A stretch of DNA of 64,000 nucleotides from Trichobilharzia regenti. Its lineage: Eukaryota > Platyhelminthes > Trematoda > Strigeidida > Schistosomatidae. Positions 24,165 to 34,065 of this stretch are shown one piece after another (the first letter of the stretch is position 1; the number at the start of each line of letters is the position of its first letter). A model generated the notes under the pieces. It made no database searches, had not been told where the DNA came from, and worked only from the letters and a program-made list of their open reading frames with translations. The translations under genes and the position numbers were made by a program. The stretch spans positions 142,305,632 through 142,369,631 of the forward strand of contig OX235270.1 in the NCBI GenBank assembly GCA_944472135.2, in the 5' to 3' direction.

Positions 24165-24419
24165 TCCTTATTTGATTGGATTACCAAATGTTTGTGTTAA
24201 TTATTCTTAATTCCTTTTCTCCCACTTTGTTCAATTTAACCTTTCTATATATATTGATCAGATCAGATTGTTCGAAATGTATAGCGCTAATACATCACAT
24301 TTTTCAGATAGTCTCCGTCTTCTAATAACGCTATCAAAATTTATAAAAGGGACTAATTGCTTTAGATTTCGTTAATAAACGATCTGTTGCCTGGCTCTTG
24401 TCTTCTGTTGTTACAATAG

Positions 24420-24640
24420 GTCACAAGGAGTGGATGCACTTGCCCCATCACCGAGAACGATTTTGAACCATATCACCAATTATATCCAGCCTCTATTGGT
24501 TTTTACCATCCCCAGGCCCCCAACCAAGTTGGCAGGCAGTCTACACCTCCCTATGTGGCTAGCTTAAACTAAATGTTGTGGAATGCATTGAGTGATGAGG
24601 CGATATTTTGGTTTGACCACCACTGGCTTTTTCTCAACCT
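24420..24640 (-). mobile_element. LINE-A 3' region, outer layer (right part)
   Basis: Continues the antisense LINE-A cut at 20740. The strings GAGAACGATTTTGA and CAGCCTCTATTGGTTTTTA are shared with other LINE-A 3' regions. Confidence 0.8.
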
Positions 24641-24812
24641 GACATAGGATCACTTGGACAAAAGCTACTGCAGCATGATGCAGTTTCGTATATTTGACAG
24701 TGAAGCCTAGATATGACTGTGAAGTGACACTTACCGCTAAAGTGTAGCAATAACTCTGAAGCCGCTCAAATGTCTAATGTTGACTACCTAAATAACCCAT
24801 TATTTATACCAT

Positions 24813-25046
24813 TAGGTGATAGCCTCAATTCTACAAGAAGCATACTTGTTAGGATATCTTATAAACTCATCCCTACCTGAAGAGATTCAAATTTCACTTG
24901 ACCGTCTCTGCACTTTCTCAGCAAGAAGGATGATGTTGGATCTTCACAACATGAACAAGTTTATGTATCATAGATATTTGAAAGAAAATTATATCTTGAT
25001 AAGTTGTGAGTATCGTGGATGTTCAGTGCACGTGAAGACTCAAACC
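24813..25046 (+). CDS. Possible exon, unknown protein
   Basis: A frame of about 77 codons follows a plausible splice acceptor (TTTATACCATTAG). It reads like protein: ASILQEAYLLGYLINSSLPE, SLDRLCTFSARRMMLDLHN, NKFMYHRYLKENY. It matches no mobile-element family I can see in the window. A GTGAGT that could be a donor lies at about 25004. I do not recognise the protein. It may equally be a chance frame or part of an unknown repeat. Confidence 0.3.
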
Positions 25047-25319
25047 TGATGAGTGTCTTTTTGCCCCTAAAATTACTGTTTTATGATTTTGTAGAACATC
25101 TACTGCTGTTATACAGTACTCCAAAGAAATAGATCTACAGGTTTTTAAAATCTCTTGTGAAACGTGTATCTGTACATTGCAGCTACTGTATACGGTAAGA
25201 AAGCTACTGTTGAAATCGATTTGAATACGGCTTACAAAACACCAAAGAAATTCACTTCCAACATCACTACACTATATACTTACAGCAATTAAATATATTT
25301 GAAAAAGAAACAGTCACAA

Positions 25320-25565
25320 GAACGAAAATCATAAAGATGAAGTGTGAAGCACACACTTGATCCGTGTTCGATTCCCCGCCGACACACTCCCAAACCACGG
25401 TGAGTCAGTAGGAAATCCGACGAAAAAGAGGGAAGGTTGGGATTAGGACCAGCGAGCCCAGCCTCTATAAATAGTAAAAAAAACACCGTCGCAACTGAAA
25501 ATACGAAGCTCAAGCTCGAAGTTTTATGAGTTCCATTCGGTACGCAAAAAGAATAGTAAACATAA
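25320..25565 (+). mobile_element. SINE-B copy, diverged
   Basis: Box B-like GTTCGATTCCC, CGACACACTCCC and a tail resembling the SINE-B 3' end (TTTTATGAGTTCCATTCGG). The head is partly lost. Confidence 0.6.
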
Positions 25566-25689
25566 AACACAGTTAGGAATAAAGAGCGGTATTATAAACC
25601 AGGAATTAAAGAATAACTTAAAAGAGTAGCTGATCTTCTGAAGTAGGTGGAAAGAGATAGTCAAGTATTGGTTTGTAAGGATTTGACTG

Positions 25690-25925
25690 ATTGGTTACAG
25701 GATCTCATCATAAGCTGACATTAGTTAGGGAACCATTGGAAAACCTAGGAGTACTAGACAGCTGTTTACGTTGTCCTAGTTTGAGACTCTTCAGCAGTAC
25801 GCACCCACAACCAGGATTAGAAGCCAGGACCTTCTGGTCACAAGGCTATCGAGCTCTTAGACCATTGAGCCACTGGGACCCGATCCAATGGCCCATGAAT
25901 TGTAACTTCTGCCAATTCACTGGCG
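25690..25925 (-). mobile_element. SINE-C copy, left arm of an inverted pair
   Basis: A tRNA-like head (GAGCTCTTAGACCATTGAGC on the plus strand) and a hammerhead at 25751-25800. It shares a 4-base insertion in the ribozyme with the copy at 26060-26285. The two copies face each other across about 130 bp. Confidence 0.8.
25751..25800 (-). ncRNA. Hammerhead relic (SINE-C) with split GAA
   Basis: Stem I GTACTG/TAGTAC, core CTGAAGA intact, stem II GTCT/GGAC and helix III ACAGCTGT. The conserved GAA after stem II is disrupted by extra bases (GGACAACGTAAAC instead of GGACGAAAC), so it should be inactive. Confidence 0.75.
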
Positions 25926-26059
25926 ACTGACTCTATTCAGGTAGGTAGTTACAAGGGGTTCTAGTGAGAAGTCGTGACCAGTAAGGTACAGCAGGTCGGA
26001 TGAGAGGACAAATACTCGCCGAAGACATTGGCTAGTGGCCGCGCTATATCGTGAATTAG

Positions 26060-26285
26060 GAGACGTTAGAATTCATGGGCCATTGGATCGGATCCCAGTA
26101 GCTCAGTGGTCTAAGAGCTCGATAGTCTTGTGACCAGAAGGTCCTGGGTTTTAACCCTGGTGGTGAGTGCGTACTGCTGAAGAGTCTCAAACTAGGACAA
26201 CGTAAACAACTGCCCTGTACTCCTAGATTTTCCAATGGTTCTCTAACTAATGACAGCTCATCATGAAATCCTGGAAAGAGATAGA
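26060..26285 (+). mobile_element. SINE-C copy, right arm of an inverted pair
   Basis: Head GTAGCTCAGTGGTCTAAGAG is very tRNA-like; box B reads GGTTTTAACCC. The hammerhead at 26171-26220 has stem I GTACTG, core CTGAAGA and the same GGACAACGTAAAC insertion, with helix III decayed to ACAACTGC. The two arms are probably an inverted duplication of one mutated copy. Confidence 0.8.
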
Positions 26286-26433
26286 TTTCTACAGGTGAAA
26301 TGTAAACGTATACCATACGAACCTAATGCGTAGGCTGATAGGAACCCGTCGACAGCTGATACGACCGAGTGGGAATAATATCACTGAACGCAACGGACAA
26401 ATCAACTGAAATACTACATACGATTATCAATTC

Positions 26434-26485
26434 CTTGCTGACTAGTGGGTGCCGACTAGCACGAAACCTAGGTCGAACTGGGCTT
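26434..26485 (+). ncRNA. Hammerhead relic 1 of the SINE-D tandem
   Basis: The core is disturbed (CTGACTAGTGG before the GTGC of stem II). Stem II GTGC/GCAC, GAA and the perfect palindromic helix III ACCTAGGT plus C are retained. Confidence 0.65.
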
Positions 26486-26783
26486 CCTGCCACTTGCCTT
26501 CAAACATGTAATATCATCAAATCAATGTGCACCGTGATGGCGAGCTACCTAGAATGGTGGACACATTGCTAAGCCTGACTGATAGAACTCAATCTGTACT
26601 AGAGAAATGACTAGATACATCACACTAGTCACTAGTGCCCAATCAAGGTACCCACTACAGTCTCACAGGAGGTCAATAGAGAGTCCGAATGGCTCACTGG
26701 TAACGTCTCAGACTGCTTGTAGCACTGGGTGACGCGGGTTCGAATTTCAGAAAGGAAATGAGTTCCTTCAAGGTTGCAGATAC

Positions 26784-26835
26784 GCCTTGGTGACTGGTGA
26801 GTGCCGACTAGCACGAAACCCAAGTTGACCAAGGC
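26784..26835 (+). ncRNA. Hammerhead relic 2 of the SINE-D tandem
   Basis: Outer stem I GCCTTGGT/ACCAAGGC is 8 bp and perfect. The core reads CTGGTGA (A6 to G), stem II is GTGC/GCAC and GAA is intact. Helix III has decayed (ACCCAAGT). Probably inactive. Confidence 0.7.
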
Positions 26836-26879
26836 TTCCTGACAACTGCCTCCAACTATCTAATATAATTCCATTAGGG

Positions 26880-27460
26880 GAAAATTTGTTTTGACCCAAT
26901 TAGACAAATTAATATAATTTACAAAATACCCTGAAATGACTGCGAGTTGGATCAACTACATAGATGAGTCAAACTAGTAGGTCAGGGATAGTCAGATTAT
27001 CAGAACATAAGAATTCAGCTAATGTAAGAATAGTTGACCCCACCCGAGAAGATAAGTAATTTAGAAAAAAAACTCAGCACTGCATTGCACTACATGCATT
27101 AACACATAACCACACAATAAGGTTAACATTCTAATCTAAGTAGGTGGAGAGAGGTTGACCAATGAATCCCTGTTTATCCAGTCTACACCCAACACATGCA
27201 ATAGGAATGACTCGTCACTCATACCGGAAATATGGAAAATTCTACTACCAATCAAATTACGCGATGAAAAATAATGGAATTATATAAGAGAAGTTAGAAA
27301 GTTGTATGAGTAGTGCCTTGATATGATTATGAACAGTAAAGAGAATTGTGCTCGAAACGTGGTCATCAGTAAACATTACTGTATAAAACCACTGTGAGAC
27401 TTTATTACAATAAATTTTACCCATAATGGAATTGTACTCTACCACAGTGCACAAGATTTA
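26880..27460 (+). pseudogene. PLE 3' end with GIY-YIG remnant
   Basis: Close paralogue of 16925-17790 without the SINE. It carries IYKIP and the YIG-like part, then the non-coding 3' end with a CTCGAAACGT string and a downstream CAGTAAACATTACTG hairpin. Stops and shifts are present throughout. Confidence 0.75.
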
Positions 27461-27469
27461 TTTTTATTT

Positions 27470-27605
27470 CTAATATCATCAAATCAATGTGCACCGTGGT
27501 CACGAGCCAGCTAGAATGCAAACTTAACTAACAGGTCCAGTCTGCAGCAAAGATATTACTAGACGCATTACACTGATTACTAGCTAGTGTCCCATCGAAG
27601 ACCTT
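27470..27605 (+). mobile_element. SINE-D upstream segment, partial
   Basis: Matches 26505-26650 (CAAATCAATGTGCACCGTG) but stops before the tRNA-like head. Confidence 0.6.
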
Positions 27606-28193
27606 GGTGCCTTGTGCTTCACTGAGCCACGCGTCAATATCAAAAAAAAACAAAGATTGGCCTGTGACTGTCAGGAAACGGAATTTTTTAATTAAGGAAA
27701 AACACTTTATATTCATACATTTTTTTGCCACATTAAAATTCGGCCAGATCAAAGAAAAACAAAGCATTCTAATTGCCTGGAGGATAGCCGAAGGTTAGGC
27801 AATGAGATGAAACGTTCTCCAGCGAGGTTATTGTATATTCATATCATAAACTATATCCAGACTTGAGAAATAAACACTTCCACCTCTGCAGCCATTGAAA
27901 ATTAAAATATTGATTTAAGTTTTAGCCGCTTACTATCATAAGCAGAGTTGTATACACGTTGCGTCTACAAATAAATATCTTATTACTCCAGATCTCGCCC
28001 AGAGAGCCTAGCAGAAGCGCTAAGTTTATCGTTGACATCTATCGAGTATAAATACTGCTAGTTTCTTGTGCTCTTGTTGCAACACCCCAAAAGTTGAGTA
28101 AATCAAATGTATGAATGACTGAATATACTATTCAGCTAACAATCGCGATTCCATGAAGTTGTCAATAAGCAACATCTATTACTACTACTACTA
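27606..28193. other. Unassigned DNA
   Basis: No gene or repeat recognised, apart from a short (CTA)n run just before the LTR. Confidence 0.4.
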
Positions 28194-28197
28194 CTAC

Positions 28198-28548
28198 TGT
28201 GGTGAGGGCAGGCTGCTAGCCAGTTGGTAGACATTAATCTACGTCAGTGTCTAGGTCACTAATATTGGCCGTGAGAAAATATGAGCAAGGCTGATTCAAC
28301 AACCAATCACAGCAAACGTAACGTGGGCAAATATGGTTCACAGGTAGATGGCTCCACTTTTCGATGGTTACCCGAAACAAGTAATCAGAAGTCTGCGTTT
28401 GTCTGCTTAACTTCTGAGAAACAACCAATCAGAAGAGTGCGTTTGTCTACTTGAATAAGCTATAATAATGTATGTGAAATATATATAAATACGCGTTGAT
28501 TACCGTAACAAAACGATCTGTTGCCGGCCCTTGTCTTCTGTTGTTACG
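28198..28548 (+). mobile_element. Solo LTR (351 bp)
   Basis: Starts TGTGGTGAGG and ends GTTACG, with a TATA-like ATATATAAATACGCG followed by a probable transcribed region. The target duplication is CTAC (28194-28197 and 28549-28552). It matches the split LTR at 20741/24415. The internal retrotransposon is absent. Confidence 0.75.
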
Positions 28549-28688
28549 CTACTATCACCCGGGAATTGCCTAAGGTTTACTGACTGGAACAGGGTTCTAG
28601 CCACTGATCCACTCGTTTTGAAAGTTAAGCGCCCCACACAGTTGTTCGAAAGTTATTCTAATTACAGCTTATTAAAGAAACTGAAATT

Positions 28689-28966
28689 AATCTCATCACA
28701 GAATCAGGCTTGGACACTCCCTGAGGAGGCCGCCACTGGGTGACATCGCGCCTCTGGCCAATGCTCGAGTGGAACCCGAAAGGGAAGCGGTGAATGGGAC
28801 GTCAGAGCAAGGGTGACATGGAGGAGATCGTGTGAAGAGGAGTTGAAACAGTATGGACTAACATGGATGCAGGTGAAAAGTACAGCAGAAGGAAGACAGA
28901 AGCAAGTGGAGACGTGCAGTTGAAGCCCTATGTTCCACTAGGAACCCAAGGGAACAATAATAATAA
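28689..28966 (+). mobile_element. RTE-B 3' fragment
   Basis: C-terminal coding remnant (WMQVKSTAEGRQKQVETCS) ending in CCCTATGTTCCACTAGGAAC and a (TAA)n tail. 5'-truncated. Confidence 0.8.
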
Positions 28967-30401
28967 TAAATATAGGATCAGGCAGGACCCTCTGTTCTGG
29001 TGCCTGATTGTTTTGAATACTTTATCAGAGTTAACTTTCACGAAACACACACACACACAAACCAAACGCAGCCTAACTACCATCGTTGAAAGCATGACAA
29101 TAGATAGACAGAGAGACAGACAGACAGACAATGAGACGGATTTCAAAAAACACTTCAGGTAATATTCCAGAGCAAGCTAACAATTTTTTTTATTGATAAA
29201 CAATCTATATCACTGAGGGTATATATGTATATGTATTCAAAGCTGAATATTTTTTACTAGTCTCAATTCGCACAAAACTAAAAGGAACCAAGTGTACAAT
29301 CATATAAGAACTGTCGAATAAAATTGAAAGAAATAAAAATAAAATAATCGAATAGCCTTCATCATCATCATAATAATAATAGTAAAAGACATCGAATAAT
29401 GAGAGGGTTGGGGGGAAACAATAAAAGTATTGAAGTGAAATTTTCTTTTTTTAAAACAAAAAATTAGAAACTGGAAGTGTAATTTTCTCCCGTACCTGGG
29501 GAGAGTGCGTGGGTGAGTGGGGGTCAGGGGTCGGAGGGGGTTTCATTGGTCCACATATATTATATTGGTCCATATTATATTATATTCAATAGTGGAATGT
29601 TTTTTGAAAAACACAATGATCAAAAGATCATGTTTCAAAAGGCATCTGGAGAAAAACTATATATAGCCTGGAAAGACAACGTATGTTTGTGTGTGTGTGT
29701 TTTGTTTCTCTGAATAAAATTACAAAAAACAAAAAAATGAGGAGAGGAAAATAACAGTTTACAGGGGGTGAGAGAATTTAATTGTGTTCTCTAATCAACA
29801 CCGTCTTGCCTTTTTTCATAATAAGCGCGCATCTACTACAGTAAATAGCATATTAAATATTAAAAAAATTAACCGAAATATTAAAATCTTTTCTTAAATA
29901 GAGATAATAGTAATAATAACAATAATCTGTATGATTTTGTGTAAAATATTGAAAGCCAGTTTGAAATAACCGCAAATGGTTTTTTATTAAAAAACAAAAA
30001 AGAAAATAAAAGAAACGCAGCAACAATAAAATTATTTTGAAGCTGTTACTGAGTGAATAAAAGCTAATATTAGGTAAAAATATTTTTATTATTATAAATT
30101 AAACACAGAGCGCAAGCATACGAATAGAATCGAACGTTGTACATTTATATATATTGTATGTGTGCTTCATATGTAAGCAGTGAGGAAAGACTACACACTA
30201 CTACTAAGTTAATCAGTCAGGCTCGGTTGTTTGGTTATCATCAAGGTAAGCGGAAGCGTTAAGCCACTTTAAGAAACTCTGTTTAGTAAGTTAGAAAAGT
30301 AACAGGCCAGAGAAAGCAATGTACACAGTGTGTGTGTGTGTGTATGCGTGAATAAATCTGAAGATATGATGAAATCAGAACCGGTGGTTGTGTGTTTTTA
30401 A
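28967..30401. other. Unassigned; possible hydrolase 3' UTR
   Basis: AT-rich DNA lying downstream (minus-strand sense) of the hydrolase stop codon at 30402-30404. Several TTTATT strings, for example near 29187 and 30078, would read AATAAA on the gene's strand. I cannot choose a polyadenylation site. (AC)n and (GACA)n strings occur near 29045-29130, and (GT)n near 30330. Confidence 0.4.
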
Positions 30402-30761
30402 TCAATCAGAGGCTTCATCACTGGCTTCTGCATCTTTCTCTACATTTTTAGCATCTGAATTACCGTTGTGATTTAAACGTCCATATAGATGTGACGATGT
30501 ATCTTGAGTGACCAGTGCGACAGAGGATCGTTTACGACGAATTCGACCATTATGTCCTTTAGTTGAACGATTGCTATTATCAGTTGGAGAATTTGTGTTT
30601 TCATTCGGATTGTTCATCTGCTTAGAATTATTTACAGGTGGACAATAATCACCTGGAGTGAATGGATCATTATTGTCAACACGTTGTCCAATTTTATTTA
30701 CATAAGCATTGAATTCTTCTGACATTTGTGCATAGACTTGATGTCCAGCGCCTTCAATCAC
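30402..30761 (-). CDS. ABHD4/ABHD5-like hydrolase, last exon
   Basis: Minus-strand terminal exon of 360 nt (119 codons plus TGA at 30404-30402). The acceptor is a pyrimidine-poor TATATTTAG directly before GTG. It begins VIEGAGHQVYAQMSEEFNAY, matching the 'GAGHxVYADxPEEFN' C-terminal block of ABHD4/ABHD5. The histidine occupies the catalytic-His position of the alpha/beta hydrolase fold. ABHD4 acts on N-acyl phospholipids; ABHD5 (CGI-58) activates triglyceride lipase at lipid droplets. This sequence cannot tell them apart. After about residue 35 the family match ends and a hydrophilic Asn/Ser-rich tail of about 85 residues follows, with a basic IRRKRSS patch and an acidic end. Vertebrate members stop near the end of the conserved block, so the tail is unusual. 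Phase 0 joins the exon at 53149-53335. Confidence 0.85.
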   Translation of the reverse strand: MIEGAGHQVYAQMSEEFNAYVNKIGQRVDNNDPFTPGDYCPPVNNSKQMNNPNENTNSPTDNSNRSTKGHNGRIRRKRSSVALVTQDTSSHLYGRLNHNGNSDAKNVEKDAEASDEASD

Positions 30762-30895
30762 CTAAATATATAAATATACATATATATGCAGATTACAGTA
30801 GAGAAATGTTAAGATTCATTGATATATCTTGATACAAATGCAGGAACTAATAATAATAGTGATAATCGCTTTATTCTGAACAGTGTTTATTATTA

Positions 30896-31129
30896 TTTCT
30901 TTTTCCTTCACGTTCCCAGTGGAACATGGGGCCTCAAGCTAGTGGCTTGAAGTTTCTGTAGCAGTCTTCAATTTTACAGGAAGGGGTTCCTAGTCTCATG
31001 CCCAACCTTTCCTCTTTACCAGGATTATTCTGGCTTAGCGAGGTAAAGGAGCGAGTCTGTGGCCGGGGATCGAAACCCGGACCATGTGCATGGTTGGCGA
31101 GCGTCCTGACCGCTGTGCCACTGACGCAC
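30896..31129 (-). mobile_element. SINE-B copy
   Basis: Complete head (box B GGTTTCGATCCCC on the minus strand), body and tail (CCCATGTTCCACTGGGAAC). Confidence 0.85.
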
Positions 31130-31139
31130 ATGTCTATTA

Positions 31140-31740
31140 TAATGTACAGAATTTTCAGTGTGGTTTACTTTACGATATATTCTCGTCGTCCAAGATCTCC
31201 AAATAAGATTTTAATTGACAGTAGACTGTATGACACAATTCTTTCTGATCTGAAGCGCAAACTAATCCATCATTATGATGTTTCTTCTTTTCATGCTTCG
31301 AGAAACACACGTCGACATTTTGGTTGAGTGCTACAAGGCCAGAATTGACGAGTCCTTCTCTAACATCATCTACCGGGCACGAAATAAATTGCCAAAAAAC
31401 AGCCAGGTACCGCATACTCCAAAACACCAGAGGCTATCGCGATTCGCATGAAACAACTACAGGTTTGTGCGCGAAAGAAGCAGGTCCAGACACTCCTACT
31501 GCCCTGGCCGGGCTTCAGTGGAGACTATAAATTCATGAATTAGTGTTATTACCTTTCGTAACTTTTATGACATTCAGTGTATTGTTATGTTGATACTATC
31601 AAAGTGTAATCTATCAGTATTATTGATTCGATGTTATTAAAACAGCATTAATGTTGTTCATAACACTAATTCATTCACTATAGTGTATCTATAACTGTAG
31701 AACCTGGTAATGAAGTTATCGAAAAGAGTATTCTTTGTTC
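31140..31740 (+). pseudogene. PLE C-terminal fragment and 3' end
   Basis: Broken frames match 49300-49720, for example the ALAGLQWRL string and a following non-coding end. The end carries a degenerate form (31700-31735) of the hammerhead seen at 49657-49697, keeping GTTATCGAAAAGAG. Confidence 0.6.
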
Positions 31741-32259
31741 AGTAATCATTAGTTTGAAAAATTATAAAAACTTCAGGAGTGCACTTTGTAGACAAAGGAC
31801 ACCGCTCAGGAACAGTAGTCTCATATACTGGTACAAGCTGCAATCGAGGGCTATGCTTTTTCATATATTTAGCAGAAACTTGTAAATTACAGCAGGTTGT
31901 AAGCGTTTTTAAATTCTCGCGCCAGAGTAAACAGTGCTGTTAAAGGCCATGTTTTACTAGATTTAAACAAACTGGATAAGAGGAATTATATGCAATATAT
32001 TGATGGGGGTTGTTTTTGGCAGCCCGAGTTTCAAGCAGGCCGCCAAGGATATTAGGAAGAAACAACCACTCCCAATATAAATAAAATATTTCGTAATATT
32101 GGCAGTACAAACCAAAGAGTTGTACTGAGCAGAAATGTGAGAAGGAGTGAACACTATCTTATATATGCCCAAACCAAGGTCACTTTTGAGTTTGAAAAAA
32201 TTTGGGCATTGGGTATATGATATTCATTACAATAAAAGGTTTTCTTGTATTTCCCAATG
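31741..32259. other. Unassigned DNA
   Basis: Nothing supported. Confidence 0.4.
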
Positions 32260-33760
32260 AACGAATGAAAAACAAAACGATATTGTCGCTTTTACTGACG
32301 TTTCGCTACTTAACGCTAATAGTTTTATCAAAGTGCTACTAATCCAGAATTTACAAAATCCACTCAGCTGATATATAACAACTTAACCATCGTTCATCAG
32401 TATGGGGTGACTTTTCCGCTGTCAAATTGGGAAATCGGTAAAGATAACAAAACCAGGTGTAGATTCTTGGATTTGATAAGTGTGTAAAATTATAAAACAG
32501 CGTGTGTTTGCATAATGAAATTGCTTATCACATTCGTGTCGATTTTGTCACTTCATCCGGGAGATGGGTGTTGTAACCAAGTCAAATTCTGGTTTAGTCT
32601 CTCATTCCTGTTCAGACAATTTGAATTCCACTTGATATGAAGTGCTTATGATATTAGACGTTTTTTGTGATTTCTCAAATGCTTTTTCTGGATTATTTCA
32701 ATATTGTCAAAATCACTTTTGTGGCCTGATTCTATAAATGTGTAGACATATGGCTCATGACTTTTCAAGCTTTGCTAGTTCAACAGGATTTACTTCTCGG
32801 TGGTCGAACAGATGGTCTACGGTGTTCGTTTCTTCTGATTTTGATTTCTCTCTAGCGATGTTTGTCCAATGTATATCGCATCACATTCCAAGCATTTTAT
32901 TTTATAGACACAATTAGATAGAGAATCTTCAGGAATTTGGTCTTTTATATGGACAAGGTTACTTTGCAGTGTGTCTGATGTTTTGGAAATAAAAATCTGA
33001 TGTGGAGGTAATTGAGTACTCTTCTGATATCGTTTGACGTCTCTGCTCTATATGGAATGACAACTCTTGAGGTCCGTATGAACTGTGATTAAGATTTGAC
33101 CGAATAGTTGCATGTTGATACCTGTTGCATGGCTCATGATTGGATAAAGTTTTAAAAAACAAGAGATGTCCCTTTTATATATAAACCTTTGTTATGTTAA
33201 TTTCGATTAATTTCCCTTAAGAAGTTCAGACCAGATTGCCGAACGAAACGTTAGAATTAATCATTTCAATTTCGCTGAGATTTTACAAATATAACTTTAT
33301 AAATGTCTTGAGGTCCATGTTTTCGGAATGCTTTATCGACCATACTTAGTGTCAGTATTGATTTTGTTGAAGTTTCTCGGGTAGTTGTTTTGCTTGAGAG
33401 TTTCAGTAATGTTTGATATTTCTTCTTCTTTTTCTTGCTCATCTGTTATCAGGGAGTGTGCTCGTCTAAGAAGACTTGAAACAACTGAAATCTTTGCGCT
33501 GATGGGGTGTGATGATTTGAAGTCTAAATATTTATTGGAGTGGATTTTTCTTCCTGAATATGGATATACTGCAATGTCCGTTTTCCTTTCTCTTAACTAG
33601 GCAGTCTAGAAATAGTAGTTCACCGACGTCTAATTCTGCTTCCGAAGTAAACTGGATTCTAGGAGATACACAATTTATTTTCTTCAGGAATGAACTGTGT
33701 AGACCTCGTTTGAGCAATACAAAAGTATCATCTACATATCTGAACCATATTTACGGAGTG
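32260..33760 (-). pseudogene. PLE6: RT end, GIY-YIG and 3' end
   Basis: From 33757 downward, decayed RT (LKRGLHSSFLKKINCVSPRI, then LLFLDCLVKRKENGHCSISI) leads to a GIY-YIG part near 32900-32830 (KCLECDAIYIGQTSLERN) and a helix region (EPYVYTFIESGHK). The sequence differs enough from PLE1-4 to be another PLE subfamily. Several stops are present. The 3' end holds a hammerhead-like string (32297-32331). Confidence 0.75.
32295..32335 (-). ncRNA. Hammerhead-like relic at PLE6 3' end
   Basis: The minus strand reads TTGATAA (core CTGATGA with two changes), then a stem II candidate CTA...TAG around TTAGCGTTAAG, then CGAAACGTC. The CGAAACGTC end is characteristic of hammerheads reported in PLE terminal repeats. 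Stem I is weak. Confidence 0.45.
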
Positions 33761-33879
33761 AGTATGCTTGAAAAGTTGTTATCTTCGAATCTATTCATGG
33801 AAAAGTCAGCGACTATTGGGGAAACTGATGAACAGCAACATTGGGAAAGATTAGGGTTTACTAGGTAGATATGGAAAAT

Positions 33880-34065
33880 TAGAAAAAGTGAATACATCTG
33901 CGTCAGCCATTGAGAACGACTTTGAACCATATCTCCGATAACCTCCAACCACTGGGTTTTACCATGCCGACAATCCCCCATCAACCAGGAAGTCTACACC
34001 TTCCTAGGTGGCTTAAACTAGCTGTTATGCATTCCGTTGACTGATGCCATATTCTAGTTTAATGG
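33880..34065 (-). mobile_element. LINE-A 3' fragment
   Basis: Antisense match to the C-terminal coding and 3' UTR part of LINE-A (GAGAACGACTTTGAACC; GAAGTCTACACCTTCC). Confidence 0.7.

Larger units (their letters stand above)
21047..24364 (+). mobile_element. PLE1, near-complete, with inverted terminal arms
   Basis: A Penelope-like element of 3318 bp is flanked by an 11-bp target duplication GATTTCGTTAA (21036-21046 and 24365-24375). Inverted arms of about 240 bp (about 21050-21287 and 24117-24345) are nearly identical. The 5' arm is thus an inverted copy of the 3' end, a terminal organisation known in PLEs. The near identity of the arms suggests a fairly recent insertion, although the coding part is already broken. 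Confidence 0.9.
20741..24415 (+). mobile_element. Solo LTR, split by a PLE
   Basis: The left part (20741-21046) begins TGTGGTGAGA and contains a TATA-like CTATAAATATGTG. The right part (24376-24415) ends TTGTTACA. The two parts together align with the undivided LTR at 28198-28548. Flanking ATAA (20737-20740) and ATAG (24416-24419) look like a 4-bp target duplication with one change. No internal LTR-retrotransposon genes are present, so it arose by LTR-LTR recombination. Confidence 0.7.
26434..26880 (+). mobile_element. SINE-D tandem: ribozyme, unit, ribozyme
   Basis: One hammerhead relic (26434-26485) is followed by the family's upstream segment (AATCAATGTGCACCGTG), the tRNA-like head (box A-like TGGCTCACTGG, box B GGTTCGAATTTC, 26690-26750) and a second hammerhead (26784-26835). 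The core-to-core distance is about 355 bp. A further detached piece of the upstream segment lies at 27470-27605. Confidence 0.8.

Noticed and set aside
24240..24345. Possible hammerhead in the PLE1 terminal arm
   Set aside because: There is a strong hairpin (ATGTAT/ATACAT) after a GAA, but no CTGANGA core can be placed.
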